In this document: piece after piece, positions 6,276 to 8,314 of the stretch
How the letters are laid out: every line of letters starts with the position of its first letter
Numbering within the stretch: the stretch's first letter is position 1
NCBI GenBank assembly: GCA_026990045.1
Contig: JALSIK010000410.1
Coordinates: 1-8,314, forward strand
Direction of reading: 5' to 3'
DNA length: 8,314 bases
From: Chromatiales bacterium
GTDB taxonomy: Bacteria; Pseudomonadota; Gammaproteobacteria; CAMYNG01
The notes under the pieces: generated by a model
What the model was told of the DNA's origin: nothing
Database searches by the model: none
What the model saw: the letters and a program-made list of their open reading frames with translations, nothing else
Program-made: the position numbers and the translations under genes

Positions 6276-6851
6276 TTGGCCAGCATCGGGCTCATCGCCG
6301 GCCTGGGCAACCCCGGCGCCGACTACGCCGCCACGCGCCACAACGCCGGCTTCTGGTTCGTGGACGCACTGGCGGCGGCGCACGGGGCCTCGCTGCGCGC
6401 CGAGGCCAAGTTCCACGGCGAGCTGGGCCGGGCCGCGGTGGGCGGCCGCGACGTGTGGCTGCTCAAGCCCACGACCTTCATGAACCACAGCGGCCGGGCG
6501 GTGGCGGCGGTGGCGCGCTACTACAAGCTGGCGCCGGAGCAGATCCTGGTGGCCCACGACGACCTCGACCTGCCGGTGGGCACCGCGCGGCTCAAGCGCG
6601 GCGGCGGCCACGGTGGCCACAACGGCCTGCGCGACATCATCAACCACCTGGGCAGCCGCGACTTCCTGCGCCTGCGCCTGGGCATCCACCACCCCGGCGA
6701 CAGCAAGGCGGTGGTGGACTACGTGCTGGGCCGGCCCTCGGCCGCGGATCGCGAGGCCATCGAGGACGCCATCGCCCGCGCCCTGGGCGTCATGCCCCTG
6801 GTGGTGAGCGGCGACCTGGAGCGGGCCATGAACCGGTTGCACTCGCAATGA
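6276..6851 (+). CDS. pth: Peptidyl-tRNA hydrolase
   Basis: Hydrolyses the ester bond of peptidyl-tRNAs released from stalled ribosomes, recycling tRNA; cytosolic, monomeric and usually essential. 191 residues against 194 in E. coli. Catalytic and substrate residues are in place: GLGNPG (Asn12), ATRHNAG with catalytic His22, TTFMN (Asn70), VAHDDLDLP (Asp95), and the GGGHGGHNGLRDI block with His115 and Asn116. The start must be TTG 6276: the frame is closed by the rplY TAA at 6240, no ATG or GTG lies between, and SIGLIAGLGNPG aligns with the family N-terminus. No Shine-Dalgarno is visible before it, so initiation is probably weak or coupled to rplY. Confidence 0.96.
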   Translation: MASIGLIAGLGNPGADYAATRHNAGFWFVDALAAAHGASLRAEAKFHGELGRAAVGGRDVWLLKPTTFMNHSGRAVAAVARYYKLAPEQILVAHDDLDLPVGTARLKRGGGHGGHNGLRDIINHLGSRDFLRLRLGIHHPGDSKAVVDYVLGRPSAADREAIEDAIARALGVMPLVVSGDLERAMNRLHSQ

Positions 6852-6931
6852 CAATGGCGGTGGAGAATGATGCAGTGGCTTGCGGCGCCGGGTTGTACCC
6901 CGTTGCGGGAAAGGTGCTGGAACCTGGCCCT

Positions 6932-6950
6932 GCCGGACTGGCTGGCTTTT
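6932..6950 (+). terminator. Weak terminator-like hairpin after pth
   Basis: GCCGG (6932-6936) pairs with CTGGC (6942-6946), with one G-T wobble and a 5-nt loop, followed by TTTT (6947-6950). The stem is short and the T run minimal, so this may be chance. It lies in the 155-bp pth-ychF gap (6852-7006), where no gene is seen. Confidence 0.2.
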
Positions 6951-6961
6951 CCCGTCATTCC

Positions 6962-7003
6962 GGCTCCCGGCTCCCAGCACCGAGCACCTAGCACCTGGAA
7001 CCT
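6962..7003. repeat. Degenerate heptamer array before ychF
   Basis: Six consecutive 7-bp units run GGCTCCC, GGCTCCC, AGCACCG, AGCACCT, AGCACCT, GGAACCT, ending 3 nt before the ychF ATG. The shared pattern is purine-G-(C/A)-(T/A)-C-C-variable. AGGTGCT at 6912-6918 is the inverse complement of the AGCACCT unit and is followed directly by another GGAACCT (6919-6925). Such period-7 arrays recall dispersed intergenic repeats in GC-rich bacteria; origin and role are unknown. Confidence 0.6.
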
Positions 7004-7006
7004 CAC

Positions 7007-8098
7007 ATGGGCTTCAAATGCGGCATCGTGGGACTGCCCAACGTGGGCAAGTCCACCCTGTTCAACGCGCTGACCAAGGCGGGCATCCAGGCGGAGAACT
7101 ACCCGTTCTGCACCATCGAGCCCAACGTCGGCGTGGTGCCGGTGCCCGACCCGCGCCTGGACCGGCTGGCGGAGATCGTCAAGCCGGAGAAGGTGGTGCC
7201 CACCACCATGGAGTTCGTGGACATCGCCGGCCTGGTGGCCGGGGCGTCCAGGGGCGAGGGCCTGGGCAACCAGTTCCTGGCCAACATCCGCGAGACCGAC
7301 GCCATCGCCCACGTGGTGCGCTGCTTCGAGAACGACGACGTGGTCCACGTGGCGGGCAAGGTGGACCCGGTGGGCGACATCGAGGTCATCAACACCGAGC
7401 TGGCCCTGGCCGACCTGGAGACGGTGGACAAGGCCATCGCCAAGACCGAGAAGGTGGCCAAGTCCGGCGACAAGGCCGCCCGCGCCCGGCTGGAACTGCT
7501 GGAGCAGGTGCGCCGGCACCTGGACGCCGGCCGGCCGGTGCGGGCCATGGACCTGTCCGACGACGACCGCGCCGCCCTGCGCGAGCTGTTCCTGCTCACC
7601 ATCAAGCCCACCATGTACATCGCCAACGTGGACGAGGGCGGCTTCGGCGACAATCCCCTGCTGAAGGAGGTGGAGAAGCTGGCGGCCGGCGAGGGCGCAC
7701 CGGTGGTGCCCGTGTGCGCCGCCGTCGAGGCCGAGCTGGTGGAGCTGGAGGAAGACGAGAAAAAGGAGTTCCTGGCCGAGATGGGCCTGGAGGAGCCGGG
7801 CCTCAACCGGGTCATCCGCGCCGGCTACGCCCTGCTCGGGCTCATCACCTTCTTCACCGCCGGGCCCAAGGAGGTGCGGGCCTGGACCGTGCGCCGGGGG
7901 GCCACCGCGCCCGAGGCCGCCGGGGTCATCCACACCGACTTCCAGAAGGGCTTCATCCGGGCCGAGGTCATCGGCTACGACGACTTCGTCCGCTACGGCG
8001 GCGAGCAGGGGGCGCGGGAGGCCGGGCGCCTGCGGCTGGAGGGCAAGGACTACGTGGTGGCCGACGGCGACGTCATGCACTTCCGCTTCAACGTCTGA
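7007..8098 (+). CDS. ychF: Redox-regulated, ribosome-binding ATPase YchF (OLA1 family)
   Basis: TRAFAC-class P-loop protein that prefers ATP to GTP, binds ribosomes and is linked to oxidative-stress response and leaderless translation. 363 residues, the same as E. coli YchF. Walker A GLPNVGKST (9-17), switch region CTIEPNVGVV (35-44) and DIAGL (72-76) are present. The specificity motif is the family's NxxE (NVDE, 207-210) instead of NKxD. A coiled helical arm covers about 130-195. The C-terminal TGS domain runs from LITFFTAGPKEVRAWT (279-294) through HTDFQKGFIRAEVI to the end. ATG 7007 starts the canonical MGFKCGIVGLPN; only a weak GGAA lies 6 nt upstream, at the end of the heptamer array. 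pth is upstream by the usual synteny, but the 155-bp gap suggests separate control. Confidence 0.98.
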   Translation: MGFKCGIVGLPNVGKSTLFNALTKAGIQAENYPFCTIEPNVGVVPVPDPRLDRLAEIVKPEKVVPTTMEFVDIAGLVAGASRGEGLGNQFLANIRETDAIAHVVRCFENDDVVHVAGKVDPVGDIEVINTELALADLETVDKAIAKTEKVAKSGDKAARARLELLEQVRRHLDAGRPVRAMDLSDDDRAALRELFLLTIKPTMYIANVDEGGFGDNPLLKEVEKLAAGEGAPVVPVCAAVEAELVELEEDEKKEFLAEMGLEEPGLNRVIRAGYALLGLITFFTAGPKEVRAWTVRRGATAPEAAGVIHTDFQKGFIRAEVIGYDDFVRYGGEQGAREAGRLRLEGKDYVVADGDVMHFRFNV

Positions 8099-8119
8099 GC
8101 CCGACCGTAGGTGATTGAT

Positions 8120-8141
8120 TTCCGGGCCGGTTCCGGGCCGG
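8120..8141. repeat. Perfect 11-bp tandem repeat before the tRNA-Met promoter
   Basis: TTCCGGGCCGG occurs twice in direct succession (8120-8130 and 8131-8141). The second copy ends 2 nt before the TTGACA hexamer, in the position of an upstream promoter element or activator site. It is GC-rich, unlike an AT-rich UP element. It could be a duplicated protein-binding site or replication slippage. Confidence 0.75.
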
Positions 8142-8143
8142 AG

Positions 8144-8172
8144 TTGACATGGGGCCGGGCAGGCCGGAAAAT
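8144..8172 (+). promoter_or_regulatory. tRNA-Met promoter with stringent-type discriminator
   Basis: A consensus TTGACA (8144-8149), a 17-bp spacer and GAAAAT (8167-8172, 4/6) are followed at once by GCGCGC. A GC-rich discriminator of this kind is typical of stable-RNA promoters that respond to ppGpp. The predicted start is near 8179, giving a leader of about 32 nt before the tRNA. A small hairpin CCGGGC/GCCCGG (8182-8197) lies in the leader. Confidence 0.65.
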
Positions 8173-8210
8173 GCGCGCCTCCCGGGCCTCCGCCCGGTGT
8201 ACCCCCAGAA

Positions 8211-8287
8211 GGCTACGTAGCTCAGCTGGTTAGAGCACGGCACTCATAATGCCGGGGTCGGTGGTTCGACTCCACCCGTAGCCACCA
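8211..8287 (+). tRNA. tRNA-Met (anticodon CAU, elongator type)
   Basis: 77-nt cloverleaf with encoded CCA. The acceptor GGCTACG (8211-8217) pairs with CGTAGCC, followed by discriminator A and CCA (8285-8287). The D-arm AGCTCAGCTGGTTAGAGC is standard. The anticodon stem CGGCA/TGCCG (8238-8242, 8250-8254) holds loop CTCATAA with CAT at 8245-8247. The T-arm is GGTGG-TTCGACT-CCACC. It closely matches E. coli elongator tRNA-Met and lacks the mismatched 1:72 pair and three anticodon-stem GC pairs of the initiator. A tRNA-Ile2 (lysidine) identity is unlikely given this match. The 27 bases after it hold no recognisable feature. Confidence 0.95.
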
Positions 8288-8314
8288 GGTTGTTCGTGGT
8301 TTTCCGGTGACCGT

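Noticed and set aside
5475..8080. Long antisense open frames opposite rplY, pth and ychF (5475-6980 and 6719-8080)
   Set aside because: Shadows of conserved genes in a GC-rich genome; no recognisable domain or start context.
1..8314. A new defence, mobile or biosynthetic system in the window
   Set aside because: Every protein gene is assigned to a conserved housekeeping family in standard synteny; no integrase, transposase, toxin or unknown gene cluster is present.

Overview
The window is a conserved housekeeping block from a GC-rich bacterium, almost certainly a gammaproteobacterium. The order hemA (divergent) / TPR lipoprotein / lolB / ispE / tRNA-Gln / prs / rplY / pth / ychF matches the Pseudomonas-type arrangement (PA4666-PA4673 region, from memory). 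The very high GC, strong third-position GC bias and long rplY form fit a high-GC lineage such as the Chromatiales/Ectothiorhodospiraceae, but I cannot fix the genus. I see no mobile element, CRISPR array, prophage or defence island, and no convincing novel multi-gene system.

Layout. Positions 1-1014 (minus) hold the first 338 codons of hemA (glutamyl-tRNA reductase, first committed step of C5 heme synthesis); its C-terminus lies outside the window. A 181-bp AT-richer divergent promoter region follows (1015-1195). On the plus strand comes a tight run: a TPR outer-membrane lipoprotein (LbcA/PA4667-like), lolB overlapping it by ATGA, and ispE 4 nt after lolB. The 3' end of ispE runs 21 nt into tRNA-Gln(UUG), and prs starts 18 nt after that tRNA. 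rplY (L25/CTC), pth (TTG start) and ychF follow, and a separately promoted elongator tRNA-Met(CAU) closes the window. Every gap between genes is shorter than 300 bases.

How the genes relate. lolB inserts lipoproteins into the outer membrane and sits next to a predicted outer-membrane lipoprotein. ispE (MEP isoprenoid pathway) and prs (PRPP) are metabolic. tRNA-Gln, rplY, pth, ychF and tRNA-Met all serve translation; Pth recycles peptidyl-tRNA and YchF is a ribosome-associated ATPase.

The most interesting points are regulatory and architectural. (1) The ispE stop codon is supplied by the D-loop of tRNA-Gln, so 5' maturation of the tRNA would remove the stop from the ispE mRNA. (2) A good sigma70-like promoter is embedded in ispE at 4145-4173 and coincides with a cluster of rare AT-rich codons, which could drive tRNA-Gln and prs independently. 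(3) GC-rich hairpins lie at the stop codons of prs and rplY, the latter just before a pth start that is TTG with no visible Shine-Dalgarno. (4) A heptamer-period repeat array lies directly before ychF. (5) An 11-bp tandem repeat abuts a stringent-type tRNA-Met promoter.
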